Source: Aotearoamyces nothofagi (lineage: Eukaryota; Ascomycota; Leotiomycetes; Leotiales; Tympanidaceae). Taken from it: a stretch of 64,000 nucleotides of DNA. How positions within the stretch are numbered: position 1 is the stretch's first letter; every line of letters begins with the position of its first letter. The DNA lies in the NCBI GenBank assembly GCA_015345905.1, contig JADDTR010000003.1, forward strand, positions 1,054,001 through 1,118,000. Direction: 5' to 3'. Position numbers and translations under genes: made by a program. Shown here in pieces: positions 35,983 through 47,405 of this stretch. The notes below the pieces were generated by a model. The model had not been told where the DNA came from and made no database searches. It saw only the letters and a program-made list of their open reading frames with translations.

Positions 35983-37540
35983 ATGCCACCTCAACCACGC
36001 TCGTCGCTGACTTCGTCCTTCTCCGTATCGGATGCAAACAATGAAGTTGTCTGTCCCTTGCGGAATCAGGATGGATCAAGCTGTCGCAAGCGCTGTCTCG
36101 GCGTGAGTGCTCACTCTGCTGCACCTGTCTCTGCATTTGCAGCTCCTCGTAGCTCTCTATTGCTTTTGCAAGAACAATGGTAGTAACATTAGATTGGATG
36201 GGCAGGAAAAGCGATACCGGTCGATGCAAGAGCACATACGACGAGCTCACCCGGAACACTATATATCCAAGCTTCCCGCAACAGAAGAGAGCTTCCAGCT
36301 CATGATCACTACCCCGCCATCCGAAAAACCTCTTCCTCTGCCGAATTCAAATCTGGCTCCGCACGGTCTGCACAATACTCACCAAGATTGGCTTGCTTGC
36401 TGACAAAAGTTTAGGTTATGGGCATGAACGACATTATTATGGCGACGACTCGAGCGCTCCGAACACTCCCAGGAACCTGGACGAATATAATAATTCTGGT
36501 TCGATGTTACCAGCCGCTAGCGCAGCTGCAGCTCTCGCTCAGCTGCATAACCACAAGATCGAATCGGACTGGGACTCTGAAGTTGTATGTACACTGGTAG
36601 CTCCAAGGAACATTTTCTCAGCGGCTAACTACATAATAGGACTGGTTATCTGACAGCGAAGCACACAATAGAGCTATGAGGTCGACAATCGAGCTCCCAC
36701 CCCTCCATCTTCGAAATAATATGGATCCGACCAGCGAACCTTTTTCGGGATTAAACTCGCACCGTCCAGATTTATTACCTCCAGGGTTTTCAACTTCCCC
36801 ACCTGGTCGTTCTTCGACTCTGCCGCCATTACAAAGGCACGGCTCTACTCGCCCGCGGAAGCAATCGGTGTCAAAGCGTGCCCGAGAACCACAGCATAGG
36901 CGTCAAAAATCCAAAGAGCAAATACACATGAGACGGATGAGCTACGATCGTAAAGCCTATTCCGCTGAACCGAGCGGATTTGCATCATATGGCAAGCGAT
37001 GGGAGGACCTCATTGATGCAGCCACTTCAGCAACTGAGGATGCAGACGAAGACAGAACTCCAGTGAGTACCTATATAAGCAAGTTGGAGTCCTTTGCTAA
37101 TATTCTAGATGCCTCCATCTCCCCTATTACCTCTGTCGCCTCTAAACCGTTCATCTATGCCTCCGTTTTCAGCGTCGCATTTTCAGGGCTATCAAGCATC
37201 ACCTCTCCAGCAAGCACTCACCCCTCCGGCATATGCTCAAGATGCCCCGGAACCATTTCCGTCAGTTGAAGGTAACGAAAGTGGAGACAACTTCCACATT
37301 GAGTCGCGTGGATTATCAGACTCGTCACCAAGCTTCACATCACAGAGCATACAAATATACTGCGCAGCATGCCAAAACGTCTCACAACTAAAGGAATCTT
37401 ATGCCTGCACAGAGTGTATTTGTGGTCTTTGTCAGGCCTGTGTTGATGTTTTAATGGCCGAGCACGGTGCACGTAGGAAGTGTCCCAGATGTGCAACGAT
37501 TGGGGGCCGTTTTAAACCGTTCCAATTGGATATTCGGTAA
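35983..37540 (+). CDS. RING-type zinc-finger protein, fungal-specific architecture
   Basis: Five exons: 35983-36102, 36206-36365, 36415-36584, 36640-37062 and 37109-37540, all in phase, giving 434 residues. The N-terminus has a small Cys-rich element (EVVCPLRNQDGSSCRKRC, then EKRYRSMQEHIRRAHPEHY) that looks like a C2H2-type finger split by intron 1. The middle is disordered and basic. The C-terminus ends in a RING-like finger: YCAACQN, ACTECICGLCQACVDVL, then KCPRC, close to the stop. The second intron uses an unusual GTCTGC donor but phase and branch point fit. RING proteins are usually ubiquitin ligases; here neither substrate nor process is known. Confidence 0.83.
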
Positions 37541-38564
37541 GACCGAAAGAGTACTTAACTTTTCTTGGAGTTTAGGTTATACCATAGAGAAGCCTATTGG
37601 ATATGGGTCTCGGAGTTCGGCATTCATAAGATTTGATTCTCTAGGTTGATGGAAATTTGCTGGTTATATTGTTTCATTTTGATGCTTTTGACGGTATATA
37701 GGGAATAGTTTGGAAAGGTATGCATATCAATTAGTCGTCCATATAATACAAAGTCTCCACCAATGCCGGGGGTTATCTAGGACTTGTAGTCGTACGATGC
37801 ACGATACTGTCCGTCGGTGATATGTTATGGCTGTCAGCCACTGGGCGCCATAATCCATTGGCAGCTTGCTAAACGGCAACACGAACGAGCCAAGAGCTCG
37901 ATGCCAATTTCAGAATTGAACGGTCACCTGTTGTATCAAAGATATACCTGTTTTTTTCATAGGAATTTTTTCTGAAACCTTTATAGGAAATTGAGAAGCA
38001 GTTCCATCTCTGTACCAATTTGAAGAAACTGAACCAGAGCTGTTGTAGTGAAATTACAGTTGGTTACTTGGGAACATTCAACCAGAGCTGATGTCGTGAT
38101 ATGACGGTTGCAATACACTGCTTTGCTGAACGTTGCAAAGACGTGCGTTCAATTTCGAACTCAGCCTCAGCTGCATGCAGCATACGTTCAAGCCTTTCAC
38201 CGTATTACATCCTACATCACATATTCGCCAATCGCCAATCGCTGTATGAAAGAGACTTCGATAGCAAAGGCTGCAAACTGCTGATGTGAGACTTCAGCGG
38301 CAAGGCTTTTCGGCAAGAATAGCTGAAGTGAAACTCGTCTTCAGCTGAATGCGACCGGAATGCTACATAGCATGTATTCTCTATTTAGTTGCTCTGTCTA
38401 TTTAGTTGCTCTGTCTATTTAGTTGCTCTGGTCCTCCTCTTTCGCTTTTCACTCCTTAGAGTTGGCATCCAACGTGCTAATTGTGCTGTACTGTACCGTG
38501 CCCATCAAAGTTCGTCAATCATCAATCACAACCACGGCTGCAAGGCTGAAGCTTTCCCCACACC
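37541..38564. other. Intergenic, promoter side of FAD oxidase gene
   Basis: AT-rich. Two related segments with ACCAGAGCTG(T/A)TGT near 38032-38045 and 38079-38093 are visible, and a 17-base triple repeat lies near its end (separate entry). Confidence 0.5.
38380..38430. repeat. 17-base tandem repeat, three perfect copies, upstream of FAD oxidase gene
   Basis: The unit TCTATTTAGTTGCTCTG occurs three times back to back, ending 134 bases before the FAD oxidase start codon. Its position suggests promoter or 5' leader. Confidence 0.95.
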
Positions 38565-40922
38565 ATGCCTCCCCAGCTTCCTACCCCTGATCCGCGTAAG
38601 CTGAACCAACACTACATTCTTGGGGAAATCTTAGACCACATCCACCTCTGGTCTGATGAATTCCCGTCTATCGACATCGAAATTCTAAAGGACCATCTTA
38701 ATGATATCCGCAATCATAACGTCGATCCTGAAGTGCACCTCCGCTCGTTCTTGAAAGTCTTTCAGAAGACGCCAGTTTATCAAGAGGCATTCAAGCAGCT
38801 AGATGACAGCACAAAGGTCCAAATCGACAGGTTCATTGGTGGAAAATCAGAGGCACAAATTCTCGTACTGAAAGATGGCGGAGATGTATTCCACCTACCA
38901 CCTAGTCCAGCAGTAAAGCATCACTTTACCGATCTAGTAGAGCGTTTACTACACCACGATCACCACAGTGATGAGAATGGCGTTGTGCACGAAACAGCTG
39001 GGAAGACTATCGAAGAAGCCAGGAAAGTTGAAGAGCCAGTTTTGCCAGTGATCTTCGAGAATGAAGAAAAGACGATGAAAATGGAAGTCTACGCTGCCAA
39101 AGAATTTAATAACTGGGGGCTCTCCGTTAAGAACACTCCTAAATACACCTTCATTCCCAAGACAGTACTCGGACTACAGAACCTCGTCAAATATGCTAAA
39201 GAACACAAATTACGTGTTCGCTGTGGCGGATATCGACACAGCTGGAGCTCTTCGTTCTCCCAGGATGACGAGATCTTGATATCGTTGCTGGGTCTAGAAG
39301 AGGTTACGAAGCTTCCGGATGCGATGAGCATTGAGCCGGAATATATTGACCCAAAAAACGAGCTGAAGGTCATCCAGTTTGCAGAGGCTACCACAGGTTC
39401 GGTGAAGGAGAGTGATAAGGCACTGGTTAGGCTTGGAGTGTCAGTTACTAACGAGCAGTTTAGAAGATGGGCTGTTGCTAATGACAAGTGGTCTTTTCCT
39501 GTGGATGTCATTCTTGTTGAGTAAGGTCCTAAGTTAATCGACGGATTAGAAGCCTGCCAGACTAACATAATTATAGAGTAACCATTGGGGGTGTCAACGG
39601 TCCTATATGCCACGGTGCTGGTCGCCAACACAAAACCGTCTCCGATCAAGTTCGTGCCGTCGAATACGTCGACGTAAACGGCATCCACCGCACCATCTCC
39701 GACCCAGCCCACCTCTGTGCTGCAGCCGGAGCCTTTGGCCTCCTAGGAATTGTCACCCATATCACGTTCGCACTTGATGCCATGACCTACGCTGTCATGC
39801 GTCCCATCAAGCCTGATGTAGGACTCGCCATCCCACCCCTAAAGTTATCCGATGTACCACTGGCACTTCAAAAGACGTGGACAGCAGACCAAGTCTCGTC
39901 GGCCCAAGCCGACTTTGAAGACCGTACTACGAACCACTACTATAGCGAGTGGTTCTGGTTCACGTACCAGAAACAGGCATGGGTGAATAGCTTCAACGTT
40001 GTTACCGATAAGACGGGCGTGGTAGACTATCCGAGTCCTTTCAGCACGTGGCTGCAGTGGGTTGAAGGATGGCTAGGCGGCGTGATTACTGGGAGCGAGT
40101 TCTTCTCTGCCCTACCTGGGAGATGGCAGGCGCAGCTTTTAGCAACGATGGGGATGGTGGCTTTGCCACCTTATGATTTCTTGAAAAAGGACGAGAATAT
40201 CAAGACAAGTCTACCAAACGCACTGCATTTCCGGCGAGGAGTATGTATCGCACCCCTTTTATTCTCAAGCCAACAAATGCTAACAGACGTTGTGCAGATA
40301 CAAAACATGCGTGTCCGAGACATGGAGTTCCAGATCCCCATCCCCTTCCTAGCATCGGGAAAAGCAGACTTCTCCATCATCCAGCGCGCTTGGTGGGATG
40401 TCATCAACCTCGTATATAGGGATTCGGAGACGCCAATGCGCTTGACTCTCGAGTTGCGGATCATGGGTGGCTCGGACGTGATTATGGCGCCGCAGAAGGG
40501 CAATGAGTGGGGCACGGCGAGCATCGAGGTTCTGACTGTGCCGGACGCAGTGGATGACGGGGAGTGGAAGGGGTTCTGTCAGGATGTTGCCGCGTTGTGG
40601 ATGGGGTACAGGGATGCGGAAGGGAAGAGGCTGAATGTCAGGCCGCACTGGGCTAAAGAATGGTGAGTCTTTTTCCTCCTCTGGAATCCTGTCCCTACCA
40701 TGTTTTGCCTCGGAGCACGCTGACAGCTGTCTACGACGCAGGGAGATGCTTCAGATGGACGGCGTGCCGGCTCGGGAATATCTCAAGAAGGTGGCATATA
40801 AGGACGCCATCCCGGAATTCAAGGCGACCCTCGCTGACATCGGCAAGGGTCAAGGCTGGACGCTGGACGAGCTCCAGGCCCGTTTCTCGAACGAGCTGTG
40901 GGACGATATGATCTATTCCTGA
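38565..40922 (+). CDS. FAD-linked oxidase (PCMH/FAD_binding_4 type) with long N-terminal extension
   Basis: Four exons: 38565-39520, 39577-40240, 40298-40662 and 40742-40922, in phase, giving 721 residues. The first 180 or so residues are mostly helical and charged, with no family recognised. The FAD domain follows: FNNWGLSVKNTPKY, RVRCGGYRHSWSSSF, then across intron 1 VTIGGVNGPICHGAGRQH and AAAGAFGLLGIVTHITF. The C-terminal half is an oxidase substrate domain ending near HWAKEW, similar to sugar-lactone oxidase-type enzymes. No histidine for covalent FAD is obvious. Intron 2 (40241-40297) is 57 bases and open in frame, so unspliced message would also encode protein. No signal peptide is seen. 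The substrate is unknown. Confidence 0.85.
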
Positions 40923-41847
40923 GATGCTTGGAGCATCTGCAGACAGAATATTGAATGCGAGGTCTTGAATGGGTGATATTATCATATTTACAAGCTGGAA
41001 TTACTCGGTAATTATTCGAATATATCTGTTATAACCTGGGCGTTTCAAATATAATAATACTCTTGTTCTAATTGAATTTGTATCTGAGAATAAATTAAAT
41101 TTTTTATAATCGTTTTGAGAAATCTAAGGTAAAGAACTCAAATCATATTGTATTATAGTAGTACTGCATAGGAGGTTGATAGATCCTAGCTATATACTAC
41201 TTATTTCTATACTGCAGGGTGAAGAGGGAGACATTGCCTGGTTGGGCGAGACCGAGATAATAAAATCAGCTAGCACATAATATATAGCAAGACTATATGA
41301 GCAAGTAAGGGAAGTAATAGGAGGAAACCGAATCCCTGGTTAAAGAATAATGATTGAATAGTAGGGCGAGGCTAAGTTCAAAATTGAGCATACATCTTTG
41401 CAGCTTTCAACAAAGCATGGTAACTGCAACTGTCATATCGCGATAACAGCTCTGGTTGAATTTTGCCAACATAGTATAGAGATTTTTAAATCTCCTAAAT
41501 CTCCTGTGGAAGTTTCAGGAAATTATGCTGTCATATCCTGGTACTATTTCCCCATCAAAACTTGTATGTCTTTAGTATTTATAAGCTTACAGAGTTCACT
41601 TTTAGAAGTAACCTCGAGCTTCTAATATATTCGTGTGCAGAAGATGTAGTTTAGCAAGCTGTAAATGGCGCCAAATACCTGAATAGCTCTAATATAACAT
41701 GTCGCCGACGGTATCGTATGACTACAATTCCTAGATAACGCTCTGAATTAGTAGAGGCTCTGTATTATATGGACGACTAACTGATATGCATACCTTTTTA
41801 AACTATCCCATATATACCGCCAAAAGCAATAAAAACGAGAGCCACTT
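40923..41847. other. Intergenic between converging genes, AT-rich
   Basis: No gene seen; AT-rich throughout, especially 40980-41150. Confidence 0.5.
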
Positions 41848-42422
41848 CTATCTTCGCACGACAAATCCCTTCTCTCCATCGACGACGTCAATCTCCTTTT
41901 TCTCAAGTTTCACAACATGTGCATATTTAGGACCATTATCGATGTCTTTAAGTAGTTTCCGAACTCCTTCCTCGTCGCCTTGAACTTCGCCTTCGACCTA
42001 CGGGGCAGGCACGGTGAGCATTGTCATTCTTGATACAGCTTGAGAGAAGGTAGATGGAAAGCTATATAAAAGCACGCCTGAAGGATTGAAACTCACTCGT
42101 TCTTCGGTTCCGTGGTTTTGAACCCAACCCGTTAGGCTATATTCCGCTGCTTTCTTCTTGGTAAATGAGCTCCAAGTGAGAACATTAGTATCTCCATGCC
42201 GTTGAGATCAAGAAGGTGCATTCTCATACCGGAAGTTAACACCTATTCTCCAGTCAGTATCTTTTTAAATTTTTTATACGTACATAAGGTCGGAGAGATG
42301 TATGATTCTTACCCTGAACGGTGCCTCCGTGAGCTATGAAGAAGACCTGATAGCGTATAAGCCCTGAACCAAGGCCGAGAATTTGGAAGCTAAAATTGGC
42401 AGATTCTTACTCGTTTAGTCAT
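41848..42422 (-). CDS. Acylphosphatase, five small exons
   Basis: Exons on the minus strand: 42411-42422 (12 bases), 42313-42346 (34), 42230-42242 (13), 42097-42169 (73) and 41848-41997 (150). Every junction has GT-AG and the phases agree, giving 93 residues, the normal size. The product reads MTKR-VFFIAHGGTVQG-VNFR-SFTKKKAAEYSLTGWVQNHGT, then VEGEVQGDEEGVRKLL, DIDNGP and VVDGEKGFVVRR. The catalytic Arg20 (in VNFRSF) and Asn38 (in WVQNHGT) are present. The enzyme hydrolyses acyl phosphates such as 1,3-bisphosphoglycerate in the cytosol. No single exon is long enough to be found by an open-frame scan. Confidence 0.92.
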
Positions 42423-42642
42423 TGCTGCAAACTTCATAAACAATTCGTCTTCATTGAATTATGTCTTCTGTATTGGTGAAGTTAATGTTGGAGAGACAGA
42501 TATAAAAGAGAGGGGAGATCTTGGACCCTTTCGTCATAGCTCGTTTGCATACGGCCTAAACTCCGCATCTGCGTCACGTGCGCGTATTCTGCAACCCTCT
42601 TAGTCGCATTTCATTCGACCTGCACATGGCACGAGAGGAAAG

Positions 42643-43866
42643 ATGGACGATACGATGGAGCCAGAAGCGCAAGCAGTACTGTTTCGACCAAGTAAGAAGA
42701 GGAAGATATATAGACAGCGCGCAAATGACGATGAGCTCCCTGAATCCTCCATCATTTCTCCAGCGCAAAGCTCCCAGAGCACGCCAGTTCCAATACCCGA
42801 GGGCATGGAGAGCGCGAGCGAAGACACAGAAGCCAAAAGATCCGATATCTCAATGGCTGAGATCCTACGTCTACGAAAACTGCGAAAACACCGAGTAGGA
42901 GGCGTCGAATTCCGCGCAGCAGCACCTGCCGCCGCCGGTTCAACCTCTGCGGAACTAGTAGTCCACGAGAGCGGCCAAGCCGACAGTGACAGAGATCAGG
43001 AAGATGTGTTTGGGACCGGTGTTGTAAGGAAGTTTGCTAAACAGACCGGCATGGTGGGAGATGTAGATAAACATATGTGAGTATTCCTGCTACGGCGTGC
43101 TTAAAGTCTAGTCTGGACAGCGACTGATCAAGGAAGGATGGCATACATAGACTCGGAATTGGCTAAACGTCGTCAACCCGTTTCTACCAGCACAACCACA
43201 AACACAAAGTCACCTGCCCCTGACTTAAATGGGCACGAGGACGCAGAAGGAGCTACCCATGAGAAGTCGAAAGATACACAGCGCCAGCCTGCCACGCTTG
43301 GGAAACTCATGGAAATCGACCTCGGGAACGAAGCCCGAGACAGGAACGTCGCGCGCACGGAGAAGGCTAGACGGAGACTAGATGGCGAGGAAATCGAAGA
43401 TGATGAACCCCTGCCTGGGGCGAACAAGAAAGTCAGGCTGGGACGAGATGGCAAGCCATGGCGGGGACGGAAACGTAGAGCGAGTGAGGATGTCCGACGG
43501 GACAAGCTCGTCGAAGACGTCCTTCGAGAAAACAGGAGTAAGCCGCCATCCCTAGTCCATCCTCCCCTCACTCGCAGATAAACTAACCCCCCGAAAGTTG
43601 AGATGTACGAGCCGCCCTCAACCGCCACGCTGGGCGGCATGGGAGAAGGCGATGGCGACGCCGACGATCGCATCGCCGAAGCCTTCCGCAGGGAATTTAT
43701 GGATGCGGTGTCGGCACGGCAGAGGAAGAAGCAGGTTGTCGCGCCGCCGCCCAGAGGGCCGGGTGGGAAGAAGGAGGAGGAGGTCATGAAGGGCCCGAAG
43801 CTGGGTGGGAGTAGGAGTGCGAGGGCTGCGATGAGGGAGGTCATGTTGAAGGCGGCGAAGAAATGA
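42643..43866 (+). CDS. tls1: Tls1 / HCA59 (C9orf78) family splicing-associated protein
   Basis: Three exons: 42643-43076, 43137-43537 and 43598-43866, in phase, giving 367 residues. The N-terminus is KKRKIYRQR-like and the middle carries ISMAEILRLRKLRKHRVGGVEF. The strongest family block is VFGTGVVRKFAKQTGMVGDVDKHM joined over intron 1 to MAYIDSELAKRR. The C-terminus has MYEPPSTATLGGMGEGD, RIAEAFRREFMDAV and basic ends. In fission yeast Tls1 acts with the Brr2 helicase in splicing of shelterin and other transcripts, affecting telomere length and silencing; human C9orf78 is also a spliceosome component. Expected in the nucleus. The start is 220 bases from the divergent acylphosphatase start. 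Confidence 0.92.
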
Positions 43867-44240
43867 AGACGCAGGGTAATATTGGCGCCATTAAGGATGG
43901 CCGGGGTGGTATAACTACGGGAAGAAATGGCATATTGAACCTTTGAAACGAGGCGCGGGAATCACTCCTGGTACTGGCTAAGCCATGCAATGGAAAAGGG
44001 GTATATCAAAAAGAGAGCTTTGAGCCTTGAAGCTACAGCAATCTGGGTATCTCGAAAACACAACATCTTCTCGTATACGAACGTAATTCTCGTCCAGCCA
44101 GCCATCCAGCCAGCATCCTTCTAGCCAGTTCAGCACACCATATACGCGCCAATGCTATGCAAGTAATGTGAGAGCATAAAAACGTAAAATCCCGTAACGT
44201 CATGAACACAGTCTTTTGATTCCATCTACTGCGCCGATAG
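43867..44240. other. Intergenic between converging genes
   Basis: 3' flanks; a few CCAGC repeats near 44095-44115; no gene. Confidence 0.5.
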
Positions 44241-45872
44241 TCAGCTCCTCAGATCCGCACTGATCTCCTCCCGGACCTTCCCCGCCCACTTCCAGACGGC
44301 GTCTTCGAAGCCCGTCCAGGCTTCGGCGCTGGTGCCGTGGACGACGCCCATGACATCCACCCTGAGCACCACCTCCCAGCGGAGTTCGGCAGCCTTGATC
44401 CAGAAGCGCAGGTTCTCGGCGCAGCGGTAGGGCTTTGCCGTGTCGGTGTGGAACGTGGGGATGGCGCCGAACGGCCGTTTTGAGCGCTTGACGAGCGTGT
44501 TGTGGATGTTCACGAGACGGAGGCCGGATTGGAGGCTTCTAAGGAACGGCGAGGGGACTGGATCCGATCCTTCAGGGGTTGTGCTGAAATCCGAGGGTGT
44601 GTATGAGGGAAGATCGGTAGAGTCTAGATCCATGGATTTCAGAAACGCATACTCGCGTCCAATATTAAGGGATGAACCGGTCCAGCAACCATCATCTAAC
44701 CAAGTCCATCTTGTTCGCTCTTCTAGATCTCGTAATTCCATTTCCTCCTCTTGCCTTAGCATGCCATAAACGCCTTCGATCCAATTCTCCATCGTCTCTC
44801 TCTCCTCAGTTTGCATGCCACGTGAGAAACTTCTCGTTGCCATACGTTTTAGGACTTCCATTACAGACAACAGCTCTGTACGAATCTCGCGCTCGGATTT
44901 TATAGCAGAGAGACGCGCTGGCTGGTTATGTGCTGTATAATACATTTTCGCTGCACGAATCGCTAAAGTAATAATGTCAAGAATGCGCATTCCTTGAAGC
45001 TCATACCAGCCCTGCCCTTGGCCGGGAGATTGAGGTGATTCAAGGGATTTGATAATATAAGATTCTGACCTACGGCGTGATGGAGATGGTGGTTCTGTTT
45101 GTAATTGCGAGGTTTTGGCTTCTTGGAGGACGACGGCGGCCTCCGCAAGTGCCTTCCTGAGCTCAGCTTTGAGTTCATCGAGTGCTGGTGGTGGGGGTAT
45201 TGGCTTTGATCGGTAGTTGTATGTGCTCACTGTAGGCGGAAGCATTTCTGGGTGTTCCTCGTCCTCTCCGGAGTAATAATCGTATTCTTCCTCCTCTATA
45301 GGACTATCAACTATCATGCCTCCTGTATGACCCGTGAGCTCTGGACTGCTCCTCATAGACGAGTATGATGAATCTCCGTCGGATGTCGGCGAGAGAAGAT
45401 TGGTGTCTAATGCTAACTCCATTGCCCCGTTTGCTGCTTTCTTCTTTGCCAACTGCCCTCCTTTCCCATCTAACAATCCAGTCCGTGCAAAGTAATATTG
45501 CAGATGTGCTATGCTCCCTAAACTCAGAACGCTTTCCCTCGATTGCGCCGATGCAGCAAAATATGTACCCTGTGGTCGAACATAGCCTCGCCTTTGAGGC
45601 CGCTCAAGACCTCCGGTCGATTGTCGCGCAGTGTAACTGCCAGATGATTGCCGTGATGTAGAGCTTAAAGAGGACTGTCGAGATATGGTGCTGCCTAAGG
45701 AGTCTCGTGTCAAGCTGGTTGATCGACCAGAAAATGTCGAAGCCGTGGATCCTCTGGAAACGCGATGTGAGACTTCTTGACAGGCTCCAATGGCCGGAGT
45801 TGGTAAAGCCGAAGGAGGAGGAGAGGTATGTCGGAAAGGATCGTATTCTTGGCTCTCTTCTGCCTGAGCCAT
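44241..45872 (-). CDS. Unknown fungal protein with coiled region
   Basis: Single exon of 543 residues from the ATG at 45872 (MAQAEESQEYDPFRHTSPPP). The frame is open a further 121 residues upstream to 46235, but that part is Arg-rich and contains nothing recognisable. The N-terminal 130 residues are Ser/Thr-rich and repetitive, with RQSS-type stretches. Around residues 230-270 lies DELKAELRKALAEAAVVLQEA, a likely coiled coil. The C-terminal 250 residues look folded, with many Trp, Leu and Glu (WIEGVYGML, FWIKAAELRWEV, WTGFEDAVWKWAGKV). I do not recognise a domain. Length and composition fit uncharacterised Pezizomycotina proteins. Confidence 0.75.
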   Translation of the reverse strand: MAQAEESQEYDPFRHTSPPPSALPTPAIGACQEVSHRVSRGSTASTFSGRSTSLTRDSLGSTISRQSSLSSTSRQSSGSYTARQSTGGLERPQRRGYVRPQGTYFAASAQSRESVLSLGSIAHLQYYFARTGLLDGKGGQLAKKKAANGAMELALDTNLLSPTSDGDSSYSSMRSSPELTGHTGGMIVDSPIEEEEYDYYSGEDEEHPEMLPPTVSTYNYRSKPIPPPPALDELKAELRKALAEAAVVLQEAKTSQLQTEPPSPSRRRSESYIIKSLESPQSPGQGQGWYELQGMRILDIITLAIRAAKMYYTAHNQPARLSAIKSEREIRTELLSVMEVLKRMATRSFSRGMQTEERETMENWIEGVYGMLRQEEEMELRDLEERTRWTWLDDGCWTGSSLNIGREYAFLKSMDLDSTDLPSYTPSDFSTTPEGSDPVPSPFLRSLQSGLRLVNIHNTLVKRSKRPFGAIPTFHTDTAKPYRCAENLRFWIKAAELRWEVVLRVDVMGVVHGTSAEAWTGFEDAVWKWAGKVREEISADLRS

Positions 45873-46803
45873 CCTGCGTTCTGGCGGAGAGGGACGACGG
45901 AATAAAGGTTGTGGCACTATCTCACGGGCAACAGTTATCTTTCGCCGTCTGGATCGCGATTGACGAGCAGATGATCTGCCGTGCCGTACCGTGTAATGCT
46001 GCTCCCCGCTCCCTCTTAAGTTCCTGACGGGTATATACAGCGGAAGGAAAGGGGAAGCTGCAGCCACAGTATAGCTAGCTGCTCGACAGGCCGGGAAGGC
46101 GTTTGTATGCCAGAGTCGAATCTCAGGTTGCCGTAGAAGACGATGATACACGTTGATAGTTCGAGTATCGAAATGCTGTAACGGGGGTATGAGATTGGCA
46201 GGGGCCGTGCCTGGGGACTGGCGGGTTACAAACAAGGGATGTCAGGAGAGCTCGGAGATGACGGTAAACGAACGAACGAACGACGGAACGGAGCAGGAAC
46301 AACCTGATTGTCTGGGCGTCTTCCTCCAAGCTTCTAGAACATCTAGAAGGACAATCTGTACTGCAACGTCAAAAAGACAGCGGCAGAGAAGAGTGCAATG
46401 TAGAGAAGAAGAAGAAGGGTTGTGATCAGCGGAAAATCACGAATCTTGTACTGTAGTTCCCCACCTTGCCAGCGGACTGGCTGTAGACCGACGGTAACTA
46501 TAGTGCTACTGTAAGTAAAAAGGCTACAGAGGATGCAGGTGTCATTTTGGCAATCTCTGTATATTGTTCTGATGTTGTCGGGATCCTGCCGTCTCCATTG
46601 TAGGAGGGTCCTTTGCAGAGCATTACAGGCTACCGAGTAGTGACTGAGTATATACAATATAGATCTTACGATATGTACGAAATGTAAACGAAATTACTGT
46701 ATACGGGGCTGGAGAATGGACGCAAAGCGCAACGGGCCGTGTGAAGTAGCAGGTAATGAATGGATGCTAAGCTGAAGTGGAGGTGCACTATACGCTACTC
46801 GGG

Positions 46804-46873
46804 ACAGTGGACAGTGGACAGTGGACAGTGGACAGTGGACAGTGGACAGTGGACAGTGGACAGTGGACAGTGG
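46804..46873. repeat. Minisatellite, 7-base unit ACAGTGG, ten perfect copies
   Basis: Ten back-to-back perfect copies are directly readable. Diverged forms (CACTGGG, CCACTGG) continue to about 46940. Confidence 0.97.
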
Positions 46874-46940
46874 AAGCACAGCGAAGAGGGCCACTGAGGG
46901 TCACTGGGATCCACTGGGACTTACTCGTTATGGAGGGTCA

Positions 46941-47010
46941 CTGGAACTCGCTGGGACTCGCTGGGACTCGCTGGGACTCGCTGGGACTCGCTGGGACTCG
47001 CCGAGACTCA
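46941..47010. repeat. Minisatellite, 10-base unit CTGGGACTCG, about seven copies
   Basis: Five perfect copies flanked by near-copies, starting 70 bases after the ACAGTGG array. Confidence 0.95.
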
Positions 47011-47370
47011 CTAACGGACCTGCAGAGACTCACTGGACGTCCACTACAGAAGGCGTTACTCCACTAGCCCGCTGCACTGAGACTCGCTGGACATCCACTA
47101 AAGCTCCGTGGACAGTGCAGTGCACAGCACCGTAACCCGCCGAGACAACTCTGGACGATTCACTGCAGTCCACTGCAGTAAAAGACGCGTCTGGCACACT
47201 GGCAGCCCGGTCTCGTCTCGGGGAGGCGACACTGGACACTGTAGCCACTACATTACGATGTTGGCTACCCAGCCTCGGGTGCTTGGGGAACCAGCAAGCA
47301 GCTTGTAATAGGGCAATGGCCTCCCTTTACACCGCCTGGACAGTGCAGCAGGGCTGGAGTGCCAGTACAG

Positions 47371-47371
<1 letters not shown>

Positions 47372-47402
<31 letters not shown>
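47372..47402. repeat. TA dinucleotide repeat
   Basis: About 15 TA units, directly visible. Confidence 0.95.

Positions 47403-47405
<3 letters not shown>

Noticed and set aside
45873-46235. 121-residue N-terminal extension of the unknown coiled protein
   Set aside because: Arg-rich leader-like sequence; the ATG at 45872 begins a more plausible protein.
46804-47010. CRISPR-like direct repeats
   Set aside because: The copies are back to back without spacers and the genome is eukaryotic, so these are minisatellites.
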